Positions 22,520 to 35,779 of a stretch of DNA of 64,000 nucleotides are shown one piece after another. Below the pieces are notes generated by a model. That model was not told the origin of the DNA, did not search any database, and was given only the letters and a program-made list of their open reading frames with translations. The DNA comes from Cheilinus undulatus. Taxonomy: Eukaryota; Chordata; Actinopteri; Labriformes; Labridae. Position numbers and translations under genes: made by a program. The stretch's first letter is position 1; each line of letters starts with the position of its first letter. The DNA lies in NCBI RefSeq assembly GCF_018320785.1, contig NC_054882.1, forward strand, positions 31,314,719-31,378,718, in the 5' to 3' direction.

Positions 22520-25500
22520 TCAGTCCCAGTTCTCCCAGTCTTCATCCAGCTATTGGAATAGCAAAAGAGGGTTGATAAATTTATGTAATTTTTCATGTTT
22601 TAATTTAACATAACACTGAAGTGATTATGCAAACTTACCTCCTCAGATGCTCCTACTTTGGAGAGTGCCAGTTGGACTTCTTCCTCTGTCATGTCAAGGT
22701 CAAAGTCTTTCTCCCAGTCCTCACTCACATCTGTGCTTGACCCTGCAGGGGAACAGGACATTGTAAAGTATGTATTCCCCTTAGTTTGACTGTAGTGCTT
22801 CTACGAAGCAAATCTAATTGAAAACTTATTACCAAAATTTGAAATTTATCTCTTTAATTTTACTGTCAACTGAAAATTGTTAGGTCTCCATACCTTTCTT
22901 GCCATTGTTAGAGGGTGTAGATTTTCCACTATCAGAGTTTAGCTCAAACACTCTCAGGTCCTGTGGCCCATCTTCCTTTGTTACTTCTGGTTTCGGGATG
23001 GAGGCAGGAGTCCTTGGGGATGCCTCATCAACATTAACCTCTGGCAGGGTTCCAGCCTCCTCTCGAACATCAAGAGGTAAGTCCCTCTTTCCAGGCTTCT
23101 GCTTTTCTTGCGTCTTGACTTCAAAATCTTCCAAGCTAGCTTCTGTCAGTTTCTTGGCCAGATCCACAGCAACGGGCTCTGGTCGCATGTCGACTTGTGT
23201 TGGCTGGCTGACGCTGTCGCTGCTAACTGAGAGGGTGACTTCATGCTCTTCGCAGGGAGACAGGATGGCGCTATGCAGACTTGTTTCAGGAGAAGTTGTC
23301 GAGGTCAGGGACAGGTCGGTTGAGTTGTTGTCCAGCTTAGTTGTTAAGGTAGGTTGGGATGATGGAGTTGCACTGGGAAAGTCATCTGACAGAAAGAGAT
23401 GAACATCAGAGTGGCGGGGTAAGCCACAGGTTTTAAAAACTATTTATCAACTATACAGTTAGGTCTAGAAGTATTTATAAAGTAGGGCTGTCAATCTTTA
23501 TCTAAAGTCCCAATCAAATTTCATTTCTTATTGTTTGCAGATTTCAAATAATATTTAAATATTTATGCACATATATTGTTATTTTAATCAATATGTATGT
23601 ACGTATAAAACATTCAGTTGCCAGTGCCTTAATCACCATGTAGTTATACATTCGTCCACTAGAGAACCTTCCAACAATACTTTATAGACTGCAATGAAGA
23701 AATAATGAGTGGTTCAAACACAGCCAGCTGCATCCGAGGTCTTTCACTGGTATAACAATGTTACAAAGGGTTAGGAATTAAATGTCAAACAAAAATAAAA
23801 TATATTGTGCTGTTTACGGCAGTAATAACATGAAAGACATTAGAAAACTGAAAAATGTTCAAACAGTATTGGTAATAGTTTGTCCCTACATGTTGTCAGC
23901 CAAAAACACGAAGTCATCCACGTTTTATAGATCAAGAGCAGAGTGTGCTTTGTTAACTGTAATATCAGCCATGGAGAAAACTCTCCAACCTGACAGAGGT
24001 ACCCGGGGGATGCACAGGTAACAGCATGTCAGCTGGGAGGGGATACTTGAACGGGGACAACACTTGAATGCTGACAACAGTAACCTGCTATCGTGGGCAG
24101 CGCAGGTTCACTCTGTATATGACTCTCGGGGATGCATCCTGCCGGTGCTACCCTGTTGTTGTGCCTCCTCCCTCCTCGAATAATGACTTTAGCTTTTGAG
24201 TATTAATGAGTTTTTAAATATTAGAATTATATTCAATGCCCGAAATTCATTCCAACAACACTATTGGACAGTGACACATTTCTAGCATTTTGCTTCCATT
24301 TACCACCACAATGGATCTGGAATAAAATAGTGAAGGTGTGACTGAAGTGTGGACTTTCAACTTCAATTTAAGGGGCTTAACAAAAAAAAAAAAAATCCAA
24401 AATCTGGAGCCCATTGACATCACCGAATTCAGAGTGTCCTCCCTGGAGAGGCTTTTACTGCAGCTGCCCTCAGTTGCTGCTGGATTGTGGGTCTTTCTGC
24501 CTCAGTTTTCAGTAACCGAAAAGCACGCAGCGTTGTCTGAATGGGAGACATCATCTTGCTTCTTCTATCAGCAGTCACACCATCAGTAAACACCAGTGAG
24601 CCTGTTCCAATTGCAGGTATACCTGCCCATGGTAGATTTTTTTCTATGGCCTACTTCACTTGCATTGATTCTTTTTAACATCTCTTTATTCTCTTTTTTA
24701 GAAAGAGAAAAACAAAGTATACAAGACGTGAAATGACACAATCCTTAAGGAATTCTTCATCAGTCCAAGCCTCACTTGATAAACCATTACTGTCAAGAAA
24801 TCTATTAAAAAATTCCAAAACTTGCCAAGTTTGTAACTTGTAAAATAATTGATTTTTTCAAGCGCAAGAAAAAAGGTTGTTCCTTTCAACCACAGAGACA
24901 CACCACGTTATTTCTCATTTCCATAACCGAGCAATACATCTTTTAGCCTGCAAGAAAAGTACATTAAGCAGTGACTTTAAATTTTCTGAAACTACAAATT
25001 CATCTGGGTAGATATTAAGAATGCATAGTTTGGGGTAAAAGGGACCACTTTACCAATAATTTTGCTGCATAATTTTCAAACACTTTTCCAAAAACTAATA
25101 AATATTAATGGATGTCCCTACATGCAATGAAACAGAGACCCCTTCTGGTCACCACATTTACTGCACGTATCAGGAATATTTGGGTTAAATTGGTGTAGTC
25201 TTGCTGGAGTAATGTATTGTCTACTAAGCCATTTATATTGCAGTAATTTGGATTCAATATTAACTGTTTGAGTTTGAACTAAAGAACATGCCTCTGACCA
25301 TTCCTCCAATGTTATGTCCACCTGTAAATCCTCCCCCGCCCGTAAAATGTTACCTGATGCTTCGTTGCAGCTGCACACAAACATATCATACAGTCGAGAC
25401 ACCTGACCCTTAGCCTCCAGATTTTCTAAACTTTTGTTCTCTAAAGAAGAGGGGGGTAGGGTCCAAACTATGCTTTTTTGTCTGGACAGTAAAAACCTTC

Positions 25501-28500
25501 TGAGCTGAAGGGATTTGAAAAAATGTTTACTAAGAATTTGGTATACTTGCATTGTTTCTTGGACTTTATGTTGATAGATTTGGTCAAACAGCAACCAAAT
25601 GTCTATTCAACTTGAAATCATCTCCAGACCTTTATCTGCTTTATTTGTCTTTAAGTCAGGAGGGAAGAGACCACACCTGGTCATGAAACGGTTCATCAGT
25701 GGATTGTCCAAATTATTTTGAGCTCCTTATAATGGAGGTATTCTGAAACATCTTTAATTCCTAAATAGTAAATGCCATATTTTTATAACAGCCCTGAATT
25801 AAAAGTGAAAGTCTACAATTCAGCCACACCATCACTGCTTTTTCCCAAAACCACTGTGGTAAAGAGAAGCAAAATAATAAACACCGTGTTGCTGTCCAAA
25901 TACTCACAGACTTGACTGCATACAAAATTAAAGATAGCTTGCCAGCTTACCTTCTTCCTCCTCCTCCCAGCCCAACGTCTCTGCATATGCAGTCTGTTCT
26001 GCTCTCTGTTTTAAAGCCAATCTTCTTGCCTCCTCCTAAAAAGAGTGCCAGATTTATTTTCTTTTTTGCAGTACTGCAATATCTAAATGTAGGTATCCTT
26101 AAAATTTTAAAGAAAGTAAACAACATAAAACAAGTGTGCTGCATTATTTTTTCCTGAGTTACAATAACAAAGGCAGCAAAAACACTGCCTACTAATTTAT
26201 TGCAAACATGGATATTGCCTCAGCGTTTGAGATACATGCAAGACCTCTCCATCCTGTCAGGGTTTCTTCTGCTTCTTCTCTCTACTACATGGCTACTTAC
26301 TAAACAGACAAAAAATCTGTAACTAAATATTTTTCTCAAAATCAATTCATCAATTCAAATTCTTTTCATTTTATGCCACAAAGCCCTATACTTTCTATGG
26401 TTCAAACCGATCCACAGTAGTGTTTACCTCTGTCAGCTTCTTCAAATAAGACCACTTAGCTGTTACAACTCACTCAAAAGTTAATGTAACAGAAGACAGT
26501 GAGGTAAAACATGATCATCTTTACAACTAATTATTTTTTTCTTCTTTAAACTATTAAAGTTGTTTTACCTTATGCTTTCCAATAACATGTGAAAAGCCAC
26601 TGTGAATGTTGTGTTACATTTAGCACTTCTTTGAGCATCTTCTTAACCTGTGTTAATCTGTATTTAATCTGTCATTGTCATTATCCAAAGTTTTCTTCAT
26701 CTCTTCTTTCTCTTTTAAGCGTCAATGCCAGTGGACTCAGACATAACAATAAAAGCCAGCTGACATTGTGTATATAAGATTTTTTCCTGTAGATTAAACT
26801 GAGGTTAAATCAGAGCTGTGTCAAAGGAAATGTGTGTTACAGAAATCTGTTACACATCAACAATAGACTATAGAACACTGTACCTGACAAATCAGAATCA
26901 GTTATTCAACTGCTGTTATAAGGAAAGTCCCTGTGAATACTTTATTGTTGTATTTTTTAAAGTATATATTTAGGATTGAGTACTGTTTGTGAAATTGAAA
27001 ATGATTTGAGGTGGGCTGTAAAAACATTTTTCTTTCTTTTGGCTACATCCCTGTGCACAAAACAAAGCAGGAATGCTGCCATGGTGTGGTGGAACTTTAT
27101 AACTGAAAAGAGCAGGAGGCAAACTTTCATTTCAACAATGGGAATGTAATGTTTCAGTACTATTATGCAACACAAAAACCACCTTAGACCTCACCAGATT
27201 TCTCCACCTATCTTACTGAGTCAAAAAGCAAAATGTACCCGTCAGCTTAATAGACATAGAGCCAGTTGAAAATATTGTATATATCAAATGATTGCATGTA
27301 TGAACCTAATTAAATTAACTCCTAGAATCCCTGTTGTTTTTATATAAAGGTGTTAATATCCTGTTACACATAACAAGTGCAAATTTGTCAGGTGATGTTG
27401 CAGTGACCAAACCTTATGCATGAATTCAGTTTTTCCTGGTAAACACGTGTCCTGTGAACTCTACATTTCAAGCATTGCACAAGAATTAAAAATAATTATT
27501 GTGTCCTGAAGTTAACAATTCATGGTAGCTCTTAAATTAGCCACTAGGTGGCCCCAATGAAAATGGTCTGAGATAATGGCAAAGACTTCTTGATGATATT
27601 CTGCAGTTTAAAGTTGATAATATAAGAAGGAATATTACCTGATCAAGCTGGAAGACTTTGTAGAAATATCTCTGCCAGAATTCAGAATGGGCTACAGCTG
27701 CTGGCACCTGTTATTACAAAAAAAACAAACTGCCCTCATTTAGTTGAATATTTTAGTCTCGAAAGCAAGTTAATTTGCACAAGAGTCAAATTAATATGAT
27801 ATAAACTCAAAACAAAACTGGGGGCTACTTTCTATAGGATTAGGTCTTGACAAGTAGTAACACGTACCATTTTGGTGTAGAGGGCTCGTATGGAGGGACT
27901 GCTGACCAGGAGTTCTGAGATTTCTCCCTTTTTTTCTTCCAAACTAAAGTTGGAAAGCCAGTTTTCAAACTTCTCTGGAGGACCTGCAAAAACAACTCCT
28001 CATTAAAATACTCTCATATATGTAAAAACTAAAATTAAATATTGGTTTGGTACAGATATCAAACACATCTGTTTCTGATTATTCTGCATTGACACAGAAA
28101 TTCAATTATTACTAAAAGTAAAACCCTTGCAATGAATGCTAAAAATATTTTTTTCAAATGTGCATAGAGTATGAAAATCTAAACTCAAAGGTTATTGCAA
28201 ATATAATTAATGCCACATTAACATTCTGGTGGAGGCATTGCTTTACCTCACCACGCAAACTTACCATCAGGTTCATTGCAGTATGTAGCAGGGTCGGCTT
28301 GCAAACTGTAGAGACGTGCCTGCAGGAAAAAGAAATCCTCAGTTGAGGCTTTTATTGATGCACTTAGCTACAAATAAAGTAAGAAAAGGTCCTGCCCACC
28401 TTAGAGCTGTCATAGACTTCTGTAGTTCCTGCTGGCGTTGCCACCAATGTGATCACATCACAGTCGATGGTTTTATCCGGGGATGGAGCAAGCGTGTCTG

Positions 28501-31500
28501 ATATTACCCCTAAGAAACTAGAGAGGCTCTTCTTAACCTTTTCTGTGGTTTCAGAGGAACTTTCCACCTAGAGAGCAGTATAAACAGACAGATGAGACTA
28601 GGATTTTACACTGATAATCTTTTAACGTATGAATATGAGCATATGACATGGATTATGTGATTCAAACCTGCATGTGATTACATATAGAATAAAAGGTAAA
28701 GATGTATTAGATGGTATTAGAATAAAAGGTTAAGATGTTAACCTACCGCAAGCTTGTTTCTGACAGCAGTGGCTGTAGCCACAATGGAGCAGGTTGTGTC
28801 ATGTTGCACTACAGTTGAGAACTCTGTGAGGTCTCGCTTAATGAATTCTAAGGCCTCAGATGACTGTAATAAAGAGCAAATGAATCAGATTCAAAATACG
28901 GCTTCAACTCAATCAACTTTATCATAAATGCTTCTTATACAGGTAAGACTTTTACAAAGTTGTCACAGATACACACTGAAAGAAGAGAAATTAAATGCAG
29001 CTTACACCAGAAATATATACATTTCTTTAACAATATGCAGTACATAATGTGATTTTGCCCAAAAAACTATTTCTCATAAACATGAGATATTCTGCAAATT
29101 GATTAGCAGTAACTGCATAGACCAGGAGCCAGCAATTGTATCTAGCCGCAAGATTATTGTCATAGTAGCGTTAATTTCTTTATCTATATATTTGAAAACA
29201 ACAACACAATGTAAATAAGTACAAACACAAATGTTAGCTGCACTGCCGTCAATACCTTGTGCTGAAAAAGACACAGATTTGGCACGAAAGTCACCACCAG
29301 AATTCCCTTTTCTTTAACCCTTCATCAACAAAATGTGCAAGACACTGCATATTTTAAACTTTACAATCATCCTGTCATCTGATAATACAATATAAAACTA
29401 AAGCCTTAGTACTTTTATAATATGACAACTAGCTGTGCAGAGATAAGGATGTAAATTAATGAAAACACTCTGTGTGAAAGGCTTGTTGTGTTATGCCAAC
29501 ACTAAAGATGCTTCTGGGGATGCTTTGTCCAGTTTCTGTTGAGCTATGTAGCTTTAACTTCAACTTTACTGTCCATTAAGGGAAATCTGCTTTGCACCAT
29601 CACACAAATTCAGAAAAACAAAATATATATATATATACATTTAAGGAAACTGAAGGCAAAACCATCATTACTATACATCTTCAGACATCTGTAGTGAATA
29701 TAAAGTGTATCATGTGTTCACTTTTTAAATTCAGATGTAAAATGTCTAGAGTTATGAACACATTTTTAATCATGTAAGATTTAGCCTTGGCAATCTAAAT
29801 CTCCTGTCAGAGGTCAGGAGCTCAAACTCAGCATGAAGAGGATGATCAGGACATTGTACGATATCTGAGCCTTAGATTTTATTCTCTTGTAAAAAGTTAG
29901 AGACAAATCAGGTTTTTCAATACCAATACTTCTACTGTCAACCTTAACAATGTGTGTTAACCTCTTTTTCCTAACAAGAGGCTATCAAACCAGGAGATAA
30001 TGGCAATGGTCAGGGGAGATTCAAAACAACACAGCACACTCCAAACCTGCAGTTGCAGCTGTGTTTTGATTTCATAGCTTAACAACTTTAGGGTGTGCTG
30101 CCTTGCACCAGAGTTTGCTGTAAGTGCTTAAATTTTGCATTTCTGCGGCTCTGTCTGGAGTGAAAAGGTGCTAAGCTATCCTCCGCCATCTTACTTACAT
30201 TCCTTGCATACAGCTACAACTTCAACACAGGAAAGACACACTGGGTTCACATTCATGAATGCATGTAAGATGAGCAAATACTTTTTCTTCTTCTTGTACT
30301 TTCTTGTTTAGAGCTTTTTATGAGCATTTTCCTTGCTAGCGTGATTTTTTTTCTCAAGTCACTCTGCAAATGATTTAACAGCATAGCTACACATAAACAA
30401 TATTAAGGCTAGTAAGGGAGGAGGGGCTAGCACTAATACAATTCAATAATAGAGATAACGTTTATCAAAAACAATCAAATTCAGAATAGAAATAAATGTG
30501 TACACTATTTTTTGACATTATAAAAGGAAGAATAAAACAGGTTATTAAGAATATTTCATTTCCCACATATGCAGTAATAAATAGAGTGCAAACTCCAGAA
30601 AATCATCAAACCTGTGTTTTAATTCAATCTTTTGTTTCTGGCTGTCATATTTTACCATAGAGTAATGAAACTGAATGAGGATTTACAAAAAGATTCTGGT
30701 ACAAACTGTCGCAAATTGCAGTTTCATTCTTTTAATAAATCAACTTCAAAATGGACCTTTGATTATTTTATGACACATAGTCCAGTGATTTATGGAAAAT
30801 GTTAGCCTGGGGCCAAACTGATTTGCTAGACTTAGACTATCAGCTCATGCTCACATATAGCCAGGAGAATTTGAACTCAAGAATGCTGGGCAGCCAGTTA
30901 TTTGTCCTTTGTTTTTATTTATCTTTTATTTTTAAAAGAAAAATGGTCAAGTCATAACACCATTAACGACTGCAACAGATTGTGTTGTGTGCTGTTGGGA
31001 GGATCTCAGATTGGCTTTCCTTGTGATTTTGCGTTACCTTGTCTTTGACAGCCTGGAAGCTCTGCTGAAGCCAGCCTCCCCACCAGCTTTCTCTACAATA
31101 GTTCAGATATTGAAATGAGTCAGTTACTAATCAGCTGGGAATACATGAATATATATACACAGTACCACATATTAAGTACATTGATCCCGTCTAAACCCAT
31201 AAAACAAATAGTCTCTTCGGCTAAACTTAAAACTTCCTGACTCCACTCTGTCTGTGTATCTCCACCTACATTAGAAAAAGCCTAGCAAGCTTAAATGTCA
31301 GCTGATGTTAGCTTTCAGCGCACGTTGTGCTAATTTGTTGAAACTACGAGTGCGACTGCTGAACGCAGCTGCGGGTGCCAGCTGTTTATAAAGCTGTATA
31401 AAAAGCTGTGTATTTGATGAGTTGTTCAAGCCTATGTTCACCACAGCTATCGGGCTAAGCTAACGCTAGCCAGGCTATATTTTGGTAAACAAATGCACTT

Positions 31501-31674
31501 CCTGAACTAACTCCGTGAGCAGTAAACTGCAGCTTCAAAACAAATAACACCAACTTTAGTGAGACAAAACGCATCGAAAAACACTATATGCGCACAGTGT
31601 CGAGACTCTTCGCTTTATAAAGTTATATTTTAAAATAAAAAGTCCATGCGAGTTCACTCTCACCCTTCAGCCAT
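22520..31674 (-). CDS. bsdc1: BSD domain-containing protein 1, 11 coding exons
   Basis: Exons in transcript order: 31674-31664, 31092-31038, 28863-28747, 28567-28400, 28319-28265, 27983-27868, 27707-27639, 26035-25951, 23385-22894, 22742-22639, 22549-22520. They total 1302 bases, 433 residues, and every junction is GT-AG and in frame (human is about 430). Landmarks are MAEG then WWGGWLQQS at the start, the conserved block SPDKTIDCDVIT, and the BSD domain at about residues 136-197 (FENWLSNF to EFWQRYFYKV). A Glu-rich stretch (WEEEE) follows, then a long low-complexity exon and the acidic C-terminal motif DLRVFELNSDSGKSTPSNN with DWEKDFDLDMTEEEV. The long exon 9 is the least conserved part, as in other species. 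The molecular role is poorly defined; BSD domains are also found in TFIIH p62 and synapse-associated proteins. A dead L1-type fragment sits in the intron between exons 8 and 9. Confidence 0.96.
24660..25870 (-). mobile_element. 5'-truncated L1-type LINE, 3' part of ORF2
   Basis: The longest open piece (25594-25118, 158 codons) contains KLLQYKWLSRQYITPARLHQ and the zinc-binding-like IPDTCSKCGDQKGSLFHC. That layout is typical of the end of L1/Tx1-like reverse transcriptases. Both sides continue with recognisable but interrupted sequence (for example NPLMNRF upstream). It lies in the bsdc1 intron between exons 8 and 9 in the same orientation and is dead. Confidence 0.75.
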
Positions 31675-31740
31675 CTTCAGACGATGACATCATCAGTATT
31701 TACTGAACTCCGGCCCCTTCTTCTTCTACGGTTTTTATCG
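31675..31740 (-). promoter_or_regulatory. bsdc1 promoter/5' end
   Basis: Just upstream of the ATG the minus strand reads TGATGATGTCATCGTCTG, which includes a CRE/ATF-like TGATGTCAT core, followed by a CCGGAG run. There is no TATA box. The 5' UTR is probably very short. Confidence 0.35.
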
Positions 31741-32224
31741 GCGCTTTGCACACTATAGAATGGGGCCACCAACAGGAGTGGAGTGAAGCAAGGAAATAAT
31801 AAAGATACAAAACTGGCTTCAATCGGATGTTATGTTCCTTTTCTCAACGTTTTAAGGCGCAACATTTGTCCTATCTCATGTCTCAATCTTATGCAGGGCG
31901 AATAATATTCTAACAGTCGTTTTATGGTTGCAAATGGCCCGACAGAAGAAATGTTTTTTTGTTTCTACACTGTAACTCAGATCCGCAATACAGTGACAAT
32001 GCACTTAAAAGTACCTGCATCGTTCCCAAATATCATATCCACAAGGCCTGAGTGCTCCAAACCAAGCACGTGCACACAGGTTTTTTTTTTTTTAATATGG
32101 TTTTCCTTTGAATCACATAACCTTGAAAATATGTGTTTGAAGCAAGGTTATGCATAGATCTGTGTATTTTTTTCTTTGCTGGATAAATAACTTTGGAAGG
32201 CAGGATCAAACAAAATAGGCAATA

Positions 32225-32345
32225 TAAATATTTTTAAAGATTTGTTTTTTGGGCCTTTATTTGGATGGAGGAGGACAATGGATAGACTCAGAAACAGGGG
32301 CGAGAGTGGGGGAGAGACATGCGGCAAAGGACCACAGGCTGTATT
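32225..32345 (-). repeat. truncated copy of the tRNA-derived SINE body
   Basis: The plus strand reads GGGCCTTTATTTGGATGGAG through ACATGCGGCAAAGGACCACAGG, matching the body of the SINE at 14385. The tRNA-like head is missing. Confidence 0.6.
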
Positions 32346-32394
32346 GATACATGTATTGATATCACTAATAAATCAGAACTGGGAAGGGCCCATT

Positions 32395-32634
32395 CTCTGG
32401 ATTTATTGGGGCAGTGACAACAGTGGACCATCCCACTCTGAAGAAGAACCGGATGGCTCACAGAGTGTGGAAAAGGAGGAGGTGGATGACCTTTGTCTAG
32501 AGAAGTCTGTAGAGGAGGAGGACGACTCCACGGTTCAGCTGTGGTCCTCTTCATCAGCATCCTCTGCTTCTTCAGATGAGGGACAAACAGAAAGCCAATT
32601 TTTTAACACCAGCAGAGGTAAGCTGAGAGTCTGA
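32395..32634 (+). CDS. acidic, serine-rich coding-like segment, possible lone exon
   Basis: The open stretch reads SHSEEEPDGS, then EKEEVDDLCLEKSVEEEDDS, then SSSSASSASSDEG. It ends at a good donor (AGCAGAG then GTAAGCT) near 32618, and an acceptor-like site (GGCAGTGACAACAG) lies near 32421. It is about 700 bases from the bsdc1 start, on the opposite strand. I do not recognise the protein, and no partner exon was found downstream. It could be one exon of a divergent gene, a relic, or chance. Confidence 0.25.
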   Translation, partial: LWIYWGSDNSGPSHSEEEPDGSQSVEKEEVDDLCLEKSVEEEDDSTVQLWSSSSASSASSDEGQTESQFFNTSRGKLRV

Positions 32635-32944
32635 TCACAGATTATAATGTAAAGATTAGTCAAGACCAAATATAGAGAGAATTTTCCATGAAAAGATAAC
32701 AAAGTCACTGCAGAGATGCTAGTTTTTCATCTGCAATATGCTTCAAATAATTGACTCTTTTGACTATTTTCTTGTGAACAAATGTAAAAATGTATAAAAT
32801 TGTATGTTTTCCAAAGCTTCACCATTATGTGACTGCTATACCTAACTACTATAATAGGTCAAAAGAGAAAAAACGCAGAAGGAAAGTGGCAAAATTGGAA
32901 AGAAGCTGCAAAAATGTGCATTATTAATAGTGGAATGAGGATTA

Positions 32945-33185
32945 AAGGGGACACATTTTGTCCTTTTAAGACAAGTTTATATTGTTCTCATAGGTCCTCA
33001 AAACACGCCTGTAAAGTTTGTTGCTGAAAAAACACTCTAGTATTGGATTTTTGCATGTCTAAAACCCCTCTATTCCAGCCCTGCTCAGAACAAGCCATTT
33101 CTGTGTCTGTGGCTTTAAATGTTAATGAGCTGTCTGACTCCACCCCTGACCACACCCCCCTCAGCAAATTGATGCAGAACTCCTG
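32945..33185. repeat. interspersed repeat shared with 55890-56215
   Basis: The block TCTAGTATTGGATTTTTGCA to AACCCCTCTATTCCAGCCCT to GTTAATGAGCTGTCTGACTC recurs in reverse at 55980-56110. This suggests a short DNA transposon family. Confidence 0.55.
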
Positions 33186-33220
33186 ATGTTACAGACACTT
33201 TTATCCAAAGTTAAGGGCCT

Positions 33221-33286
33221 AGCTGGGATTCAAACCATTAATCTCACAGACCAAAGTCAGCAGGATAACCCACTGAGCTATCCAGC
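33221..33286 (-). repeat. tRNA-like segment (SINE head or tRNA pseudogene)
   Basis: On the minus strand, GCTGGATAGCTCAGTGGG gives an A box and GGTTTGAATCC a B box, about 35 bases apart. The acceptor and T stems pair only partly, so it is a tRNA relic rather than a working tRNA. Confidence 0.55.
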
Positions 33287-34099
33287 ATCCCAGCTGGCAG
33301 TGGAAAATCAGGAGAGGGACTTTCTTCCAAGCGGGGAGGGCCCAGTATGTCCCCTTAAATCTGCAACAATGCATTAAAAAGGTGAAAAGGAGTTAATAGT
33401 AGCAATGAAAGGTTGAATAAATTGCAGTTAGATCACTTCAAAGTCTGTGATTCACCAACATTGAAGTGTCGTATTGGGGATCCAACAAGTCCACCAGGTT
33501 ACCGATGCAGCAGAGGGAGAGGTTCTCCTGGTATTTCAACTCTGAGGCTGCCGAGCGGTCCTGGACATATTTAGTTGCTACCAACCCTACAAAAGGCCCT
33601 TTTTAGGGCCACTGAACTCTATAAAGCGCAGTTTCCAGAAGTGAAAACCCAGGACTTTGAATAATCAACAGACAGACACTTTATCAATCCTGAGGGGATT
33701 TCAAGGTATTTAGGAGCTTACAGACATATGACACAAGACATCTCAACATTGACATACACACACCCACACACACATTTATTAACCAAAACAAAATTTACAC
33801 AAACTTCCACACAGAAGTTGAAAAACCTTACCAAGTGAACAATTATACTTAAGTTTTAGTGGGCACAAGCTCTTGTTAGTACTTTTCTAGTTTATACTGA
33901 ACATATAGTTTATACATGCACAGTCAGTGTGCATTGATAGTTTGGTTGCAAGATGTGCAAATAGTGCAAGAATGCTTACTAGACATCATCAGAGGTATAA
34001 AGTATGAATGTGGGCTGATTTACAAGAGGTAGGATAATTTAAGATAGTTGATGAGTGCAAATCTACATATGAGTATGTAACTCCGTGCCTGTTAGATGG

Positions 34100-34266
34100 T
34101 TATCAGAGTGACTCTGTGACTGTTGAGTGGTCATCAGAGTGACTCTGTGACTGTTGAGTAGTCATCAGGGTGACTCTGTGACTGTTGAGTGGTCATCAGA
34201 GTGACTCTGTGACCGTTGAGTGGTCATCAGAGTGACTCTGTGACTGTTGAGTGGTCATCAGAGTGG
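34100..34266 (+). repeat. 31-bp minisatellite, about 5 copies
   Basis: The unit is GTGACTCTGTGACTGTTGAG followed by TGGTCATCAGA, repeated head to tail with only a few substitutions. The low divergence points to recent expansion and likely length polymorphism. Confidence 0.85.
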
Positions 34267-35779
34267 TCACTGCAACACCCTTCCAAACGTTGGCTGCTTT
34301 CTCAACTATCCAGTGCTTCATGAAAAGCAGGTGCTCAAGCCCCCTTTGATGTATATGTGTGCACATGCTTGCTTAGCATTGAATAAGATACTTGATAGGA
34401 TTTTGTTTATCTCTCACCCTTGTATGATCTGGAATTATAAGTTTTAGTTTTTATTCTACAATGTCTCATTATTTTGTACTTTTTTCCATTGTATAATAAT
34501 TTTTTTTAAATACATTCATCATACATTGTAAAAAACCATTGTTGAATGAGATGATGAACTGTTGTGTTAAATTTGCTCAATTAATCCAAGTCATGAACAC
34601 TTTCAAATAAAACTGAACTCTTGAAGCATGTGCAAGTCACTGCTGACATAGGCCCTGGTGAAGACCTGAGTAGGTAACACAAGTTAGCTTTTAAAAATGT
34701 GTTTGGCCATGTAAAATAAAGGATTTCAATAGCACAAAAACCTACAGTGTACCCAGTATTACTTTTTAAAAGACAGTTGCCGTTTAAAAAATGTTTTGAC
34801 AATACATTTTTGGATTAAACCCCTTTGTTCACTCAAGTAACCACCCTTTCACCAGATGAACAAACTGAACATGTATACGTCTCTTAAAAGTGCATACCAA
34901 AATAAATGTTAAATAAAAATGACATCTGGATGAGGACACATAACTCAATAGCTGGTAATGTCAATTAACTATTTCAAATGGCTGGGCAGCTGATGGATTA
35001 ACCCAAAGTCTTTTAAAGTCTACAATAATGAAATATTTGTTGCTGAATTTTGCTAAGAGTTGAAATCAAACTTGATGCCATTATGTAAGTTTTTCCCCCA
35101 TAATTTAAAAAATTAGAGATGAAACCATTTGTGCAGTAAGAGTTTCTTGCAGGCTTTATTGCATTCTGGATTTTCACAAGGCAAATAGTACAGATAGCAC
35201 CAAACCCAACGACAAAACGAGCCTGAGCTGCTTCTGCTTCTTAAAGACAGTAGCTGAGTTCCTTCAGCAGCTGCAGGATGATCCTGAGGATGTTTAAAGT
35301 TTTGGTCACCAGTACTTTTGTGTTAAGAAAGGCTGAATGCAACAAACCCTATCAGACTTAAACTAATCTGCAAGGCCAGTGACACTGACATTTGAGCCGG
35401 ACTCCGACGGCATTGTCAGAGAAGATACTGTCCATGGCATCCTGGACCTGGACAATGCCTACAACCAAATATATGACATTCTGATCAAACCATGCCATTG
35501 AGAAGCACATTCCTCCAAAATTCACCGCCAGATCTTCAGCTTAAGGAATGTGTTGTTTTTAGTGCAGTAGTGCAGTCACAATAACATATATGCTATGGTT
35601 TGTGTGTTCATGATGTAGATACTGCCCCATCAGTCTCTCTCCTCATTTTGTTTTATGTAAGATTTACATTTTTAATTTCAAAACTCATCAATACAAAAAG
35701 ATCAGAGCACATCAAGAAACATGCTTTTTCATGTTTGCTTCCTTAGCAACCATGATGTATGAGAATAGTACTTCTTCAC

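Noticed and set aside
22899-23402. 167-codon plus-strand ORF
   Set aside because: It is the antisense of the long bsdc1 exon (23385-22894), whose minus-strand frame has conserved BSDC1 motifs and proper splice sites.
24338-24589. 83-codon plus-strand ORF with a poly-A-encoded Lys run
   Set aside because: In a bsdc1 intron, no splice sites in frame, no recognisable domain.
33221-33286. Functional tRNA gene
   Set aside because: A and B boxes are present but the acceptor stem does not pair and it lies in repeat-rich DNA; treated as a SINE or tRNA relic.
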